64,000 bases of DNA from Vitreoscilla filiformis (GCF_002222655.1 NZ_CP022423.1:2790001-2854000); one strand, 5' to 3'; positions 54,101-62,153 are shown, counted from the first letter of the stretch. Notes: generated by a model from the sequence alone, not told the origin. Numbers and translations: made by a program.

Positions 54101-55999
54101 CGCGTCGTCTCCGCAAGCTTGGACAACACCTTGCGCCTGTGGGACTGCGCTTCGGGCTCCTGCCTGGCCACCTGGGCTGGCCATCAAGGCTGGGTCAACG
54201 CCTGCGCCTTTTCCCCGGATGGGCTGCGCGTCGTCTCCGCAAGCTGGGATAACACCCTGCGCCTGTGGGACTGCGCTTCGGGCTCCTGCCTGGCCACTTG
54301 GTCTGGCCATACATTTCCTGTCAACGCCTGCGCCTTTTCCCCGGATGGGCTGCGCGTCGTCTCCGCAAGCTGGGACAAAACCTTGCGCCTTTGGGACTGC
54401 GCTTCGGGCTCCTGCCTGGCCACTTGGTCTGGCCATCAAAGCTCCGTCAACGCCTGCACCTTTTCCCCGGATGGGCTGCGCATCGTCTCAGCAAGCAACG
54501 ACAAAACCTTGCGCCTTTGGGACTGCGCTTTGGGCTCCTGCCTGGCCACTTGGTCTGGCCATCAAAGCTCCGTCAACGCCTGCGCCTTTTCCCCGGATGG
54601 GCTGCGCGTCGTCTCCGCAAGCTTGGACAACACCTTGCGCCTTTGGGACTGCGCTTCGGGCGCCTGCCTCGCCACTTGGTCTGGCCATCAAGGCAGGGTC
54701 AGCGCCTGCGCCTTTTCCCCGGATGGGCTGCGCGTCATCTCCTCAAGCTGGGACAAAACCTTGCGCCTTTGGGACTGCGCTTCGGGCGCCTGCCTCGCCA
54801 CTTGGTCTGGCCATCAAAGCTCCGTCAACGCCTGCGCCTTTTCCCCGGATGGGCTGCGCGTCGTCTCCGCAAGCTTGGACAACACCTTGCGCCTTTGGGA
54901 CTGCGCTTCGGGCTCCTGCCTCGCCACTTGGTCTGGCCATGAAGAATGGGGCAATGCCTGCGCCTTTTCCCCGGATGGGCTGCGCGTCGTCTCCGCAAGC
55001 GAGGACAACACCTTGCGCCTTTGGGACTGCGCTTCGGGCTCCTGCCTGGCCACTTGGTCTGGCCATCAAAGCTCCGTCAACGCCTGCGCCTTTTCCCCGG
55101 ATGGGCTGCGCATCGTCTCAGCAAGCAACGACAAAACCTTGCGCCTTTGGGACTGCGCTTTGGGCTCCTGCCTGGCCACTTGGTCTGGCCATCAAAGCTC
55201 CGTCAACGCCTGCGCCTTTTCCCCGGATGGGCTGCGCGTCGTCTCCGCAAGCTGGGACAAAACCTTGCGCCTTTGGGACTGCGCTTCGGGCTCCTGCCTC
55301 GCCACTTGGTCTGGCCATCAAAGCTCCGTCAACGCCTGCGCCTTTTCCCCGGATGGGCGGCACGTCGTTTCCGCAAGCTATGACGACACCTTGCGTCTTT
55401 GGGACTGCGCTTCAGGCGCCTGCTTGGCCATTTGGTCTGGTCATCGAGGCAGGGTCAACGCCTGCACCTTTTCCCCGGATGGGCTGCGCGTCGTCTCCGC
55501 AAGCTGGGACAAAACCTTGCGCCTTTGGGACTGCGCTTCGGGCTCCTGCCTGGCCACTTGGTCTGGCCATCAAAGCTCCGTCAACGCCTGCACCTTTTCC
55601 CCGGATGGGCTGCGCGTCGTCTCCGCAAGCGATGACGGCACCTTGCGCCTTTGGGACTGCGCTTCGGGCTCCTGCCTCGCCACCTGGTTTGGCCATGAAG
55701 GCGGCGTCAACGCCTGCGCCTTTTCACCGGATGGTGAACATGTCATCTCTACCGGCTTGGACGGCACCCTGCGCCTATGGCGCGTGGCAGACGGCACCCA
55801 AGAGCGCATCCACCAACTCGGCCGGAACCGCAGCCACGCCGTCTGGGAGCCCCCCACCAACCGCCTGATCGAAGCCAGCGAAGGCGCCTGGCGCTGGCTG
55901 GGCGTGCAGGAGCGGGATGCGCAAGGCCGCATCCTGGGCGTCAGCCCCGCCGAAGCACGGGTGCCCGGCGGCTTCCCCTACCGTGCCCCATCCGCCTGA
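51134..55999 (+). CDS. TIR-NACHT-pentapeptide-WD40 protein (bacterial NLR-like)
   Basis: A 1621-residue multidomain protein. Residues 1-148 form an unrecognised N-terminal domain. A TIR domain follows (about 149-300: RWFFSYAHAD, VLVLSQNFLG; Glu228 in TAQEL is the probable NADase residue). The NACHT/STAND NTPase has a Walker A-like AEYGMGKT (401-408) and Walker B LWVFDGLDE (492-500), with helical regions to about 830. Pentapeptide-like repeats (about 836-935) precede fourteen WD40 repeats (973-1560) and a short tail. By analogy with NLRs, WD40 blades would sense a ligand, NACHT oligomerise and TIR consume NAD. The GTG start overlaps the vapC stop and has GGAGGA in front. The 3' end overlaps a convergent GNAT gene by 22 bp. 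Confidence 0.9.
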   Translation: MKLRPPQLTPFWDRLADDISPRNLARLKSLAALMGDAAQTTVAIVLAEVFASDNSAPESQNKAFTRLREEFNEQAQARGLTVRLEITGAKSLGGERLVWFEGEAPLHITHTTEELARVDNRLITDNQGVPLNPEPKVHLIECAPDGRPVVRWFFSYAHADAKALSLFKRLQTALGNSPKYQFKPWSDQHILVGEQWDAQIHAALQHSHLGVLVLSQNFLGSRYITAQELPVFVAGKHPLALGKRAIPVALEPIDFEHTDLKGLQAQQIFRDEDLKSFTERSGSKLTQWVNRLVAQIHKVLERHASVGAVVAPAPEESPRLPAAKAMQTLKWPTCHMLSGDLSGIEGRELDNHGRVTSMDKLAQLGGDHTTAHDNTQGEDALNYLLDWASDPQAPGLFALLAEYGMGKTITCQRLIRKVEKRREAEPTAPWPQPLYFDLRKLTGLRKREGEVPTLEQIVGECIQRGWQVAGADAGAAPSASELVARSREHAQLWVFDGLDEALVHLSEVDGQAFTRELLRLQARPGSLWHPGTKLLISCRTHFFRSLQAQNNHFTGQERDTTPASDYRALLLLPLNEEQIRTYIGHALPGLDADATLAMVKAVHNLSELASRPYTLKLVTEFIPQIERWRAEGRPVYGVTLYRQMVQSWMHRDSGKHHLKPEHKERLMTHLAAWMWQRGQRLIPGTELETWFLRWLKSDDDLWLRYSDVNKDKLEEDLRTATFLVREDEGSETEEGAPSTGGFRFAHSSMQEYFLAVHLFQAVRRNERKAWALPLVSVETRRFLGQCLQEAAPREQAQWVQQLSTWKAPYLALASEQWLRYALEAVREGWPAPSLVGADLRGANLHGWRFEGRQVPGAQPQVLNLSQADLSGCELRETVWADVRMEGVQLAGAALDRSEWQRVNAPGANLRGATLHGVRWRHVNLSGVDGAEVQGEQAWALRSVVPQGIVGWAGTSANECEPPLEVKAPWFVQGGHSGPVNACAFSPNGLRVVSASLDNTLRLWDCASGSCLATWAGHQGWVNACAFSPDGLRVVSASWDNTLRLWDCASGSCLATWSGHTFPVNACAFSPDGLRVVSASWDKTLRLWDCASGSCLATWSGHQSSVNACTFSPDGLRIVSASNDKTLRLWDCALGSCLATWSGHQSSVNACAFSPDGLRVVSASLDNTLRLWDCASGACLATWSGHQGRVSACAFSPDGLRVISSSWDKTLRLWDCASGACLATWSGHQSSVNACAFSPDGLRVVSASLDNTLRLWDCASGSCLATWSGHEEWGNACAFSPDGLRVVSASEDNTLRLWDCASGSCLATWSGHQSSVNACAFSPDGLRIVSASNDKTLRLWDCALGSCLATWSGHQSSVNACAFSPDGLRVVSASWDKTLRLWDCASGSCLATWSGHQSSVNACAFSPDGRHVVSASYDDTLRLWDCASGACLAIWSGHRGRVNACTFSPDGLRVVSASWDKTLRLWDCASGSCLATWSGHQSSVNACTFSPDGLRVVSASDDGTLRLWDCASGSCLATWFGHEGGVNACAFSPDGEHVISTGLDGTLRLWRVADGTQERIHQLGRNRSHAVWEPPTNRLIEASEGAWRWLGVQERDAQGRILGVSPAEARVPGGFPYRAPSA
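54050..55813 (+). repeat. Fourteen tandem 126-bp WD40-coding repeats
   Basis: Fourteen in-frame units of exactly 42 codons, most nearly identical in DNA. Core: GH..(S/W/R)VNACAFSPDGLRVVSAS.D.TLRLWDCASGSCLATW. Differences gather at the residues after GH and at the residue before the 'D' in SASxDx, i.e. blade-top loops. Units 4 and 9 share the rare IVSASNDK and CALG, suggesting a copied block. The last unit has diverged (RVADGTQERIH). Confidence 0.95.
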
Positions 56000-56541
56000 C
56001 ACCACGCCGCATACAACCACGCATCCACCGGCGCCACTTGCCGATTCGGCTGCGCCAGCACACACGCCAAACACCCCTCACACTGCAACCCGGCGGCGGC
56101 CAACAGGCGCTGCGAGCTGGGGTTGTCCACCGCGCACAGCGCGTCCACGCGCCACACGCCCGGCTGCGCCAGCGCATGCGCCACCACCGCTTGCACGGCC
56201 TCGCGCATCAAGCCCCGGCCTTGCCAGCCTCGCGCCAGCACATAACCCAGGCGCAGATGCTGAAGCGAGCGCCCATCCGGCCGTTGCGGCAACAACTGCA
56301 CTTGCCCCACCGGATGCGCTTCCCCTTCAGGCAGCAGCAGCCAAGAAAACCCCGTCTTCTTGAACCAGCACGCCTGATCCCATTCGAGCCATTGGCGCGT
56401 CTGCGTCACGTCGCGGTGGGGTGCCCAATCGAGGAATGCCAAGCGCTCCGGCTGACCCGCCCAGCGCTCGAAAACCCACGGCGCATCCGCCCCAAGCGGG
56501 GCGCGCAAACACAACCGGGAAGTTTTGAGAACACGCTCCAT
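55978..56541 (-). CDS. GNAT N-acetyltransferase, RimJ/RimL-like
   Basis: A 187-residue acetyltransferase: RLCLRAPLGADAPWVFERW start, acetyl-CoA loop LARGWQGRGLMREA, and VDALCAVDNPSSQRLLAAAGL near the end, the pattern of RimJ/RimL-type GNATs acting on protein N-termini, amino acids or antibiotics. Several ATGs lie close together (56541, 56547); MERVLKTSRL is chosen. It converges on the NLR gene and follows proQ on the same strand. Confidence 0.82.
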   Translation of the reverse strand: MERVLKTSRLCLRAPLGADAPWVFERWAGQPERLAFLDWAPHRDVTQTRQWLEWDQACWFKKTGFSWLLLPEGEAHPVGQVQLLPQRPDGRSLQHLRLGYVLARGWQGRGLMREAVQAVVAHALAQPGVWRVDALCAVDNPSSQRLLAAAGLQCEGCLACVLAQPNRQVAPVDAWLYAAWCQADGAR

Positions 56542-56576
56542 GCCCATCCCGAGCACAGAGCGTGCCGTGCGCCGAC

Positions 56577-57611
56577 TCAGCGGCGGCGAGCCGGCGCCGC
56601 ACCGCGTGCGCCGCCCCCATCACCCGACTCTTTGCGAGCCATGGCAAGTTGCTCTTCCAGCGACGCCAGGCTCAAGCCCTTGAGCGCGCAGAAGTTCGCC
56701 GCCGTCAGCGTGGTGCGTTCAAAGTCGCGCAGCAGCGTGGCGCGTTGGCGACGTTCGGGCGTGTCCTCCGTACCCGCCGCCGCTGGGGCGGCAGCCTTGC
56801 GAGCTTCGCGCTCGGCGTTGCGTGCGGCTTGACGAGCGGCGCGTTCGGCTTGTTGTTCGGGCGTCAACGGGGCCGAAGCGGCCTCGGGTGCGCCAGCCGG
56901 GCGAGCTGGACGCTCACCCCGTGCCGGACGTTGTTGGCCATCACGCGGCCCCCGACGTTCACCACGCGCCGCACCGCTAGCCGATGCTCCTTCCGGGCGA
57001 CGCGGCCCACGCGGGCCCCGCTCTGAACGCTCGGCCCCTGCGGGACGGTTCCCACGGGCTGGACGCTCGCCACGCGGCGGACGGGCCTCTACGGCTTCGG
57101 CAGCCCCTTCGCCCGGCGCACCCGCCGGCTTTTGCGCAGCCCGCTCCGCCGCACGACGTTCAGCCGTGATGGCGCGGCGCCGATCCAACTCGGCCTGAGC
57201 GACTTGGCGATGTTCATCGGTGACCGTGTCCACCGGCTGGCCGTCCAGATCGAAACGGTGCGTGGCCTTGGTCAACGCCACCAGGTAGCCCGTGGCACCG
57301 GTGTGGCGACTCAGCACCACCGACAGCAGTTTTTTGCTGAAGCGGTTTTGCGTGCGCGTTTGGATGTCGGCTTGAATGCGCAGCTTGAGGGGCTTGGGAG
57401 CCCCGTCAAACAGCGCGGGAAACAGTTGCTTGAGTTCGCGTGCGCAATCGGCTGGCGACAGGCCCGGCACCACCGGCGCCGCTTCCGCCACCGGTTCTGG
57501 GGCGGCCTGGGGGGCAGCAGTCGCCTCCTCGGCGGCTGGGGCGATGACCTCGGCGGTCTCGGTCGTCGTCGGGGCCGGAGTGTCGGCGATCGGCTGGGGG
57601 GAGGAAGACAT
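56577..57611 (-). CDS. proQ: ProQ/FinO-family RNA chaperone
   Basis: A 344-residue RNA-binding protein. The FinO/ProQ domain (about 50-165) includes LKQLFPALFDG, KPLKLRIQADIQTRTQN, the ALTKATHRFDLDGQP segment and the AELDRRRA end. An N-terminal acidic Ala/Pro tail and a long low-complexity C-terminus with RGERPARGNRPAG-type repeats flank it, followed by a last conserved part with ANFCALKGLSLASLEEQLA. ProQ members bind sRNAs and mRNA 3' ends. The Arg/Gly tail is expanded compared with E. coli ProQ. Confidence 0.88.
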   Translation of the reverse strand: MSSSPQPIADTPAPTTTETAEVIAPAAEEATAAPQAAPEPVAEAAPVVPGLSPADCARELKQLFPALFDGAPKPLKLRIQADIQTRTQNRFSKKLLSVVLSRHTGATGYLVALTKATHRFDLDGQPVDTVTDEHRQVAQAELDRRRAITAERRAAERAAQKPAGAPGEGAAEAVEARPPRGERPARGNRPAGAERSERGPRGPRRPEGASASGAARGERRGPRDGQQRPARGERPARPAGAPEAASAPLTPEQQAERAARQAARNAEREARKAAAPAAAGTEDTPERRQRATLLRDFERTTLTAANFCALKGLSLASLEEQLAMARKESGDGGGARGAAPARRR

Positions 57612-57686
57612 GGGAAAAATCAGTCTGAAAGACAGTCAGGGGGGTGAATTGTGCCCGTCCTTGGCGCCCCGCTCCCAGCCCCACCC

Positions 57687-58532
57687 TCACTGAAAACTCA
57701 CAAGCACGACACTGTCGCTCGGAAACACCGCCCACACCGCCTGTTCAGGGTGACATTCGGCGGCCCATTCGTCCGTCATCACAGCTTGAATGCGCAAGCC
57801 GCTGGGCCGCACCACGCTGCATCCGACGTGGCGCTGCGTCGCCCGCAGTCCGGCCAATCGCCCGCTCAACACGTTCAGACCCTGTTGTTCGGCTGGGGCC
57901 TGCCGGCTCACACTCACCCCCGGCGCTTTGACAAGGGCGAACAGCTCATCGCCCAGGCACAAACCCATGTCGAGTGCGGCTTCCGGTGTGATGGTGGCGG
58001 TGATGCGATCCTGCGGCCCCAGCGCCAGCACCACGTCCACCAGCCCTTGCCGGTCGGTCAGCGCCACGACCGTGCCAGCAAACTGGTTGCGCGCGCTGGT
58101 TTTCATCGTCATGCGCCGGATCAGGGTGCGCAGTTGGGCGGCATCGGCGTCCCCCGGCACAGCGTCCAGCGTGGGCAACCGGTTCAGCACATCTTGTTGT
58201 GAGCTTTGCATGGCTCGGTACAAATGGATGAGCTGGCGTGCGTAGTCGGTCAACCGCGTGCCCCCACCGCCAGCACCGCCCACGCTGCGCAACACCAGCG
58301 GCTCGGGCGCCAGCGTGTTCATGCGATCCAGCGCATCCCACGCCGCTTTGTAGGACAGCGGCACCTCCTTGGCCGCCCGATTGAGCGACCCCACCCGGTC
58401 AATCGCCTCCAACAACCGCACCCGCTGATCGGTGAGCACACCCCCCAGCGGGGTTTGCAGCGACAAATGCCCCGTCAAGCTCGGGCCCGCAGGCCCAGCG
58501 ACGGGCGCCGGAGAGGGAAAAGGGGTTGCCAT
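57687..58532 (-). CDS. modE: Molybdate-responsive regulator ModE
   Basis: A 281-residue regulator: N-terminal winged helix (RVRLLEAIDRVGSLNRAAKEVPLSYKAAWDALDRMN) of ModE type, and two Mop/TOBE molybdate-binding modules at the C-terminus (TSARNQFAGTVVALTDR, then RQHVGCSVVRPSGLRIQAV-like). It binds molybdate and represses the mod uptake genes, which are not in the window. An interrupted palindrome lies just upstream. Confidence 0.9.
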   Translation of the reverse strand: MATPFPSPAPVAGPAGPSLTGHLSLQTPLGGVLTDQRVRLLEAIDRVGSLNRAAKEVPLSYKAAWDALDRMNTLAPEPLVLRSVGGAGGGGTRLTDYARQLIHLYRAMQSSQQDVLNRLPTLDAVPGDADAAQLRTLIRRMTMKTSARNQFAGTVVALTDRQGLVDVVLALGPQDRITATITPEAALDMGLCLGDELFALVKAPGVSVSRQAPAEQQGLNVLSGRLAGLRATQRHVGCSVVRPSGLRIQAVMTDEWAAECHPEQAVWAVFPSDSVVLVSFQ

Positions 58533-58553
58533 GGGGGGAATCGTTCAAAAGAA

Positions 58554-58572
58554 AAGCACCACATCAGTGCTT
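58554..58572. promoter_or_regulatory. Interrupted palindrome upstream of modE
   Basis: AAGCAC-N7-GTGCTT, perfect 6-bp arms 22 bp before the modE start. It does not resemble the enterobacterial ModE box, so the binding protein is unknown. Confidence 0.35.
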
Positions 58573-58664
58573 GTGGATGGCGTCACACATCACTTGGGTG
58601 CAAGACCAGCATGGCTTGGATTTTGCTTGACCCTGACCCACGATCTAGGAAGGAGACGGATGCC

Positions 58665-59045
58665 ATGATCACTGCCGCCATGCTCGGAATCATCCAAGAA
58701 GCCGGAGAAGCTGTCCTGACCTTAACAGATGGGCTGGAAGAGGGCGAGCTGCTTGCCTCGCGCCTGACGCGGGCCGAAGTGTCGCGCCAGCTCACCGTGT
58801 TGGCCTCGACCTTGCGCTCTTTGCCGGAAAAAGCCATGTCCACCATGCCCGAAATCGACTGGGCGGGTTGGCGCGGCATGAACAGCGCCATCACCATCGG
58901 TGGCCTGGCCCGCGACGAAGCGTTGTGGTTTGGTGTGCGCTCGCTGGTGCCGGCGACCTTGAGCTGGCTGCGTGTCTATCGCCACTCCCACCCCGAGCTG
59001 TTCACCTACTGGAGGGCGGACGCGCTGCACGCCGGTTCACACTGA
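58665..59045 (+). CDS. HepT-like (DUF86) protein, degenerate
   Basis: A 126-residue helical protein. The segment SLPEKAMSTMPEIDWAGWRGM and the following helices resemble HepT toxins of the HepT-MntA family (the 'hPEIPWr.i.GmRN' region), but the catalytic R-x4-6-H-x-Y is absent: the equivalent reads GMNSAITIGGL. No MntA nucleotidyltransferase partner is adjacent. It could be an inactive relic or an unrelated fold. AAGGAG lies nine bases before ATG 58665. Its end overlaps the convergent methyltransferase gene by 9 bp. Confidence 0.5.
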   Translation: MITAAMLGIIQEAGEAVLTLTDGLEEGELLASRLTRAEVSRQLTVLASTLRSLPEKAMSTMPEIDWAGWRGMNSAITIGGLARDEALWFGVRSLVPATLSWLRVYRHSHPELFTYWRADALHAGSH

Positions 59046-60131
59046 CCCTGCGTCCACTTGGTCGATGAACTCGGCCATGGAAAGCACGCGGTTGTAGCGC
59101 TCGGGCTGGGCCAGCATGTCGGCCAGCTCGGGGCCTTCTTCCAGCGGGTAGTCCAGCCGCAAGCCTTGGTTGCGGATGAGGCCGACGCCAAAATCGATGT
59201 CCACCACCCAAGACGCTTCCCGGTTGTACCGGTGGAAATTGGCGAACGCTTGGTAGGTGCGGCCACACCAGTTGCCGCTTGGGCAAACGTCGCCCACCAA
59301 AGCGGGGTCTTTCGGAAAGCAGTCATGCACCACCAAGTAGCCGCCGGGGGTCAACAGGCGGCACAGGTGAACCAGCCCGTGATCCACCTCGGGGCGAAAG
59401 TGCGTCGGGTCAAAAAAGATGATGTCGAATGTCTGCCCCAGGCTGGGTAACGCCTCGGGATGAAGGTAGGGTGTCTCTTGTACGTAGGTTGTGCGGATCT
59501 GTGTGGTTTCGATGCGAACCTGCGCGTCGTAGCGCGTTTCGTCGAGATGTTCCGCGATGCACACCAGCGTGCGTTCGGGACACACCACTTCCGGTAAGGC
59601 CAGCTCACACCGGGGTTTGTTGTATTCCAGATAACGCTGCAAGCCCCGGCGCTCGATCAACCGGTTGATCACGTCCACCTTGCGCGGCTCGTTCAGCTTG
59701 TCCTGCAAGCGCAACGCATCGGCATGGCTGGGTTGGATGGACAGCACACGCGCCAGCGCTTGCCGCGTGGCATGCAAATCTCCTTGCCGGTATTGCACCC
59801 GAGCCAAACCCATCCAGCCGGCCACGTTGTGTGTGAACACAGCCACAGCCTCGGTGTAAGCCCGAACCGCCTCCGATTCGTGATGCTGCACTTCTTCGAT
59901 CAGCGCCGGCCCCAACAGCCGCCAAGGCTGCGCGGGAAAACGCCGCCCAACCTGCTCAAACACCCCCCGCGCCTCGTCCAGACGGTCAGAACGCACCAGG
60001 GCAATGCCCCACAGCACCCAGACTTGGGACGCCGCCGGTTGCTGCGCCGCCAGGACGGCCAGTTGGGTCACCGCTTCGGCATATCGCCCTTGATCGAGCC
60101 AAGCACGGGCCTGGGCCAACTGAGCCTTCAT
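59037..60131 (-). CDS. TPR-repeat/SAM-methyltransferase fusion
   Basis: A 364-residue protein: N-terminal TPR repeats (about 1-145, ARAWLDQGRYAEAV, YRQGDLHATRQALARVL) and a C-terminal class I methyltransferase-like domain with FDIIFFDPTHFRPEVDHGLVHL and LLTPGGYLVVHDCFPKDP, the D-x-H and 'PGG.lv.HD' pattern of methyltransferase-24-type enzymes. The substrate is unknown; such fusions are often in surface-glycan or O-antigen loci. It begins 15 bp after the hisD stop on the same strand, so it probably sits on the hisG-hisD transcript. Confidence 0.78.
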   Translation of the reverse strand: MKAQLAQARAWLDQGRYAEAVTQLAVLAAQQPAASQVWVLWGIALVRSDRLDEARGVFEQVGRRFPAQPWRLLGPALIEEVQHHESEAVRAYTEAVAVFTHNVAGWMGLARVQYRQGDLHATRQALARVLSIQPSHADALRLQDKLNEPRKVDVINRLIERRGLQRYLEYNKPRCELALPEVVCPERTLVCIAEHLDETRYDAQVRIETTQIRTTYVQETPYLHPEALPSLGQTFDIIFFDPTHFRPEVDHGLVHLCRLLTPGGYLVVHDCFPKDPALVGDVCPSGNWCGRTYQAFANFHRYNREASWVVDIDFGVGLIRNQGLRLDYPLEEGPELADMLAQPERYNRVLSMAEFIDQVDAGSV

Positions 60132-60146
60132 GGCACCGCCACCTGT

Positions 60147-61475
60147 TCAAAGTTCACGCCGGCGCAGCCGCAGCTCGGCGGCTTGGGCGTGGCCTTGCAG
60201 CCCTTCGCCATAAGCCAGCTCGGCGGCGATCACGCCCAACACCTGCGCACCCGCTTCACTCACTTCGATGAGGCTGCTGCGCTTTTGAAAATCGTAGGTG
60301 CCCAAGGGCGACGAAAACCGCGCCGTGCCCGATGTCGGCAATACATGATTCGGGCCAGCACAGTAGTCCCCCAGGGATTCGCTGGTGTAGGCCCCCAGGA
60401 AAATCGCCCCCGCGTGCTTGAGCAACGGCTCCCAGCGGTGCGGCTCGGCGCTGGACACCTCCAAATGCTCGGGCGCGATGCGGTTGCTGATGTCACACGC
60501 TTCTTCCATTGAACGCGTAACGATGAGCGCACCGCGCCCTTCCAAGCTCGCCCGAATCACGGCAGCACGCGGCATGGTCGGCAGCAGGCGCTCAATGGAC
60601 GCACGCACCTGGGCGATGTACCCGGCATCCGGGCACAGCAGGATGGATTGCGCCAGCTCGTCGTGCTCGGCTTGGCTGAACAAGTCCATCGCCACCCAAT
60701 CTGGCGGCGTGGTGCCGTCGGCCAGCACGAGGATTTCGCTCGGGCCGGCGATCATGTCGATGCCTACTTGGCCGAACACGCGGCGCTTGGCGCTGGCCAC
60801 GTAGGCGTTGCCGGGGCCGGTGATTTTGTCCACGCCCGGCACGGTGGCGGTGCCGTAGGCCAGGGCGCCCACGGCCTGCGCGCCGCCCACGGTGAACGCA
60901 CGGCTCACGCCGGCCACGTAGGCAGCGGCCAGCACCAGGGCGTTTTTCTCACCGCGTGGGGTGGGCACCACCATGATGATTTCGCCCACACCCGCCACAT
61001 GCGCCGGGATGGCGTTCATCAGCACGCTGCTCGGGTAAGCCGCTTTGCCGCCCGGCACGTAAATGCCCACGCGATCCAGCGGCGTCACCTTTTGGCCGAG
61101 CAGGGTGCCGTCCTCGTCGCGGTAGCTCCAGCTTTGGCCGCTGGCGGCGAGCTGGCGCTCGTGGTAGCTGCGCACGCGCTGGGCGGCCGCTTCCAGCGCG
61201 TGGCGCTGCGCGGGGGTGATGGCGTCAAACGCCGCTTTCAGCTCCTCGCGGGTCAGCTCCAGTTCGGCCACGCTGGCGGCGTTCACGCCGTCAAAACGGG
61301 CGGTGTATTCGAGCACCGCCGCGTCGCCCCGGTTTTTCACGTCGGCCAGGATGCTGGCGACGCGCTCCTCAATCGCATGGTCTTCCTCGGCCGACCAGTG
61401 GCGCAGGCGCTGGAACTCGGCTTCAAAGTCGGCGGAAGAGGTGTCCAACTGGCGCAGGTTCAGGGGGGAAGACAT
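60147..61475 (-). CDS. hisD: Histidinol dehydrogenase
   Basis: A 442-residue zinc enzyme making the last two oxidations of histidine synthesis. [36 protein letters not shown] and [14 protein letters not shown] are standard family motifs, and [12 protein letters not shown] carries catalytic/zinc residues. It is 39 bp downstream of hisG. In relatives hisC follows; here the TPR-methyltransferase does. Confidence 0.96.
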   Translation of the reverse strand: MSSPLNLRQLDTSSADFEAEFQRLRHWSAEEDHAIEERVASILADVKNRGDAAVLEYTARFDGVNAASVAELELTREELKAAFDAITPAQRHALEAAAQRVRSYHERQLAASGQSWSYRDEDGTLLGQKVTPLDRVGIYVPGGKAAYPSSVLMNAIPAHVAGVGEIIMVVPTPRGEKNALVLAAAYVAGVSRAFTVGGAQAVGALAYGTATVPGVDKITGPGNAYVASAKRRVFGQVGIDMIAGPSEILVLADGTTPPDWVAMDLFSQAEHDELAQSILLCPDAGYIAQVRASIERLLPTMPRAAVIRASLEGRGALIVTRSMEEACDISNRIAPEHLEVSSAEPHRWEPLLKHAGAIFLGAYTSESLGDYCAGPNHVLPTSGTARFSSPLGTYDFQKRSSLIEVSEAGAQVLGVIAAELAYGEGLQGHAQAAELRLRRREL

Positions 61476-61514
61476 GGCGTTTCAGGCTCGTCGTGAAAAA
61501 GAAAAAGGGCAGCG

Positions 61515-62153
61515 TCAGGGCTGGATGGCGCCGGCAAATGCGTCGATGAGGGGGCGCAGCTTGTCGCGCTTCAATTTCAGCGCGGCCTGGTTCACCACCA
61601 GGCGCGACGAAATTTCCATGATCTGCTCGACTTCCACCAAATGATTGGCCACCAGCGTTTTGCCGGTGGAGACCAAATCCACGATGGCATCGGCCAAACC
61701 GGTGAGCGGCGCCAGCTCCATCGAGCCGTACAGCTTGATGAGATCGACGTGAACACCTTTGTCGGCAAAGTGCTGACGCGCCACCGTGGTGTACTTGGTC
61801 GCCACGCGGATGCGCGTGCCTTGCTTGACCTGGGCGGCGTAATCGAAATCGTCCCGCACGGCCACGCTCATGCGGCATTTGGCGATGTTCAGGTCGAGCG
61901 GCTGGTAAAGGCCCTCGCCGCCATGCTCCAACAGCACGTCCTTGCCGGCCACGCCCAGGTCGGCGCCGCCGTATTGCACATAGGTCGGCACGTCGGTGGC
62001 GCGCACCAGCACGACGCGCACATCGGGCTGGTTCGTCGGCAGGATGAGTTTGCGGGTCTTTTCCGGGTCTTCCAGCACTTCGATGCCCGCCGCCGCCAGC
62101 AGCGGCAGCGTCTCTTCAAAAATGCGGCCCTTGGAGAGCGCCAGGGTGATCAT
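61515..62153 (-). CDS. hisG: ATP phosphoribosyltransferase, short form
   Basis: A 212-residue short-form HisG catalysing the first committed step of histidine synthesis (PRPP plus ATP). [28 protein letters not shown] and the PRPP loop [13 protein letters not shown] are intact. The short form lacks the regulatory domain and needs HisZ, which must lie elsewhere. Its ATG overlaps the murA stop by three bases. Confidence 0.95.
   Translation of the reverse strand: MITLALSKGRIFEETLPLLAAAGIEVLEDPEKTRKLILPTNQPDVRVVLVRATDVPTYVQYGGADLGVAGKDVLLEHGGEGLYQPLDLNIAKCRMSVAVRDDFDYAAQVKQGTRIRVATKYTTVARQHFADKGVHVDLIKLYGSMELAPLTGLADAIVDLVSTGKTLVANHLVEVEQIMEISSRLVVNQAALKLKRDKLRPLIDAFAGAIQP

Noticed and set aside
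54050..55813. CRISPR array
   Set aside because: The repeats are 126 bp, contiguous, without spacers, and encode WD40 blades in frame.
54042..55868. 608-codon frame (and minus-strand frames) inside the WD40 array
   Set aside because: They arise because 126-bp repeats keep every frame open; the products are repetitive PFPRMGCASSPQA-type strings with no fold.
58533..58664. ModE box between modE and the HepT-like gene
   Set aside because: The interrupted palindrome found does not resemble the known TATATA-type ModE site, so it is only reported as an unassigned palindrome.
49502..60146. Integrative element with att sites or IS ends
   Set aside because: I saw no integrase, transposase, tRNA target or flanking direct repeats at hisD or hisC ends; only a comparison with relatives could show an insertion boundary.
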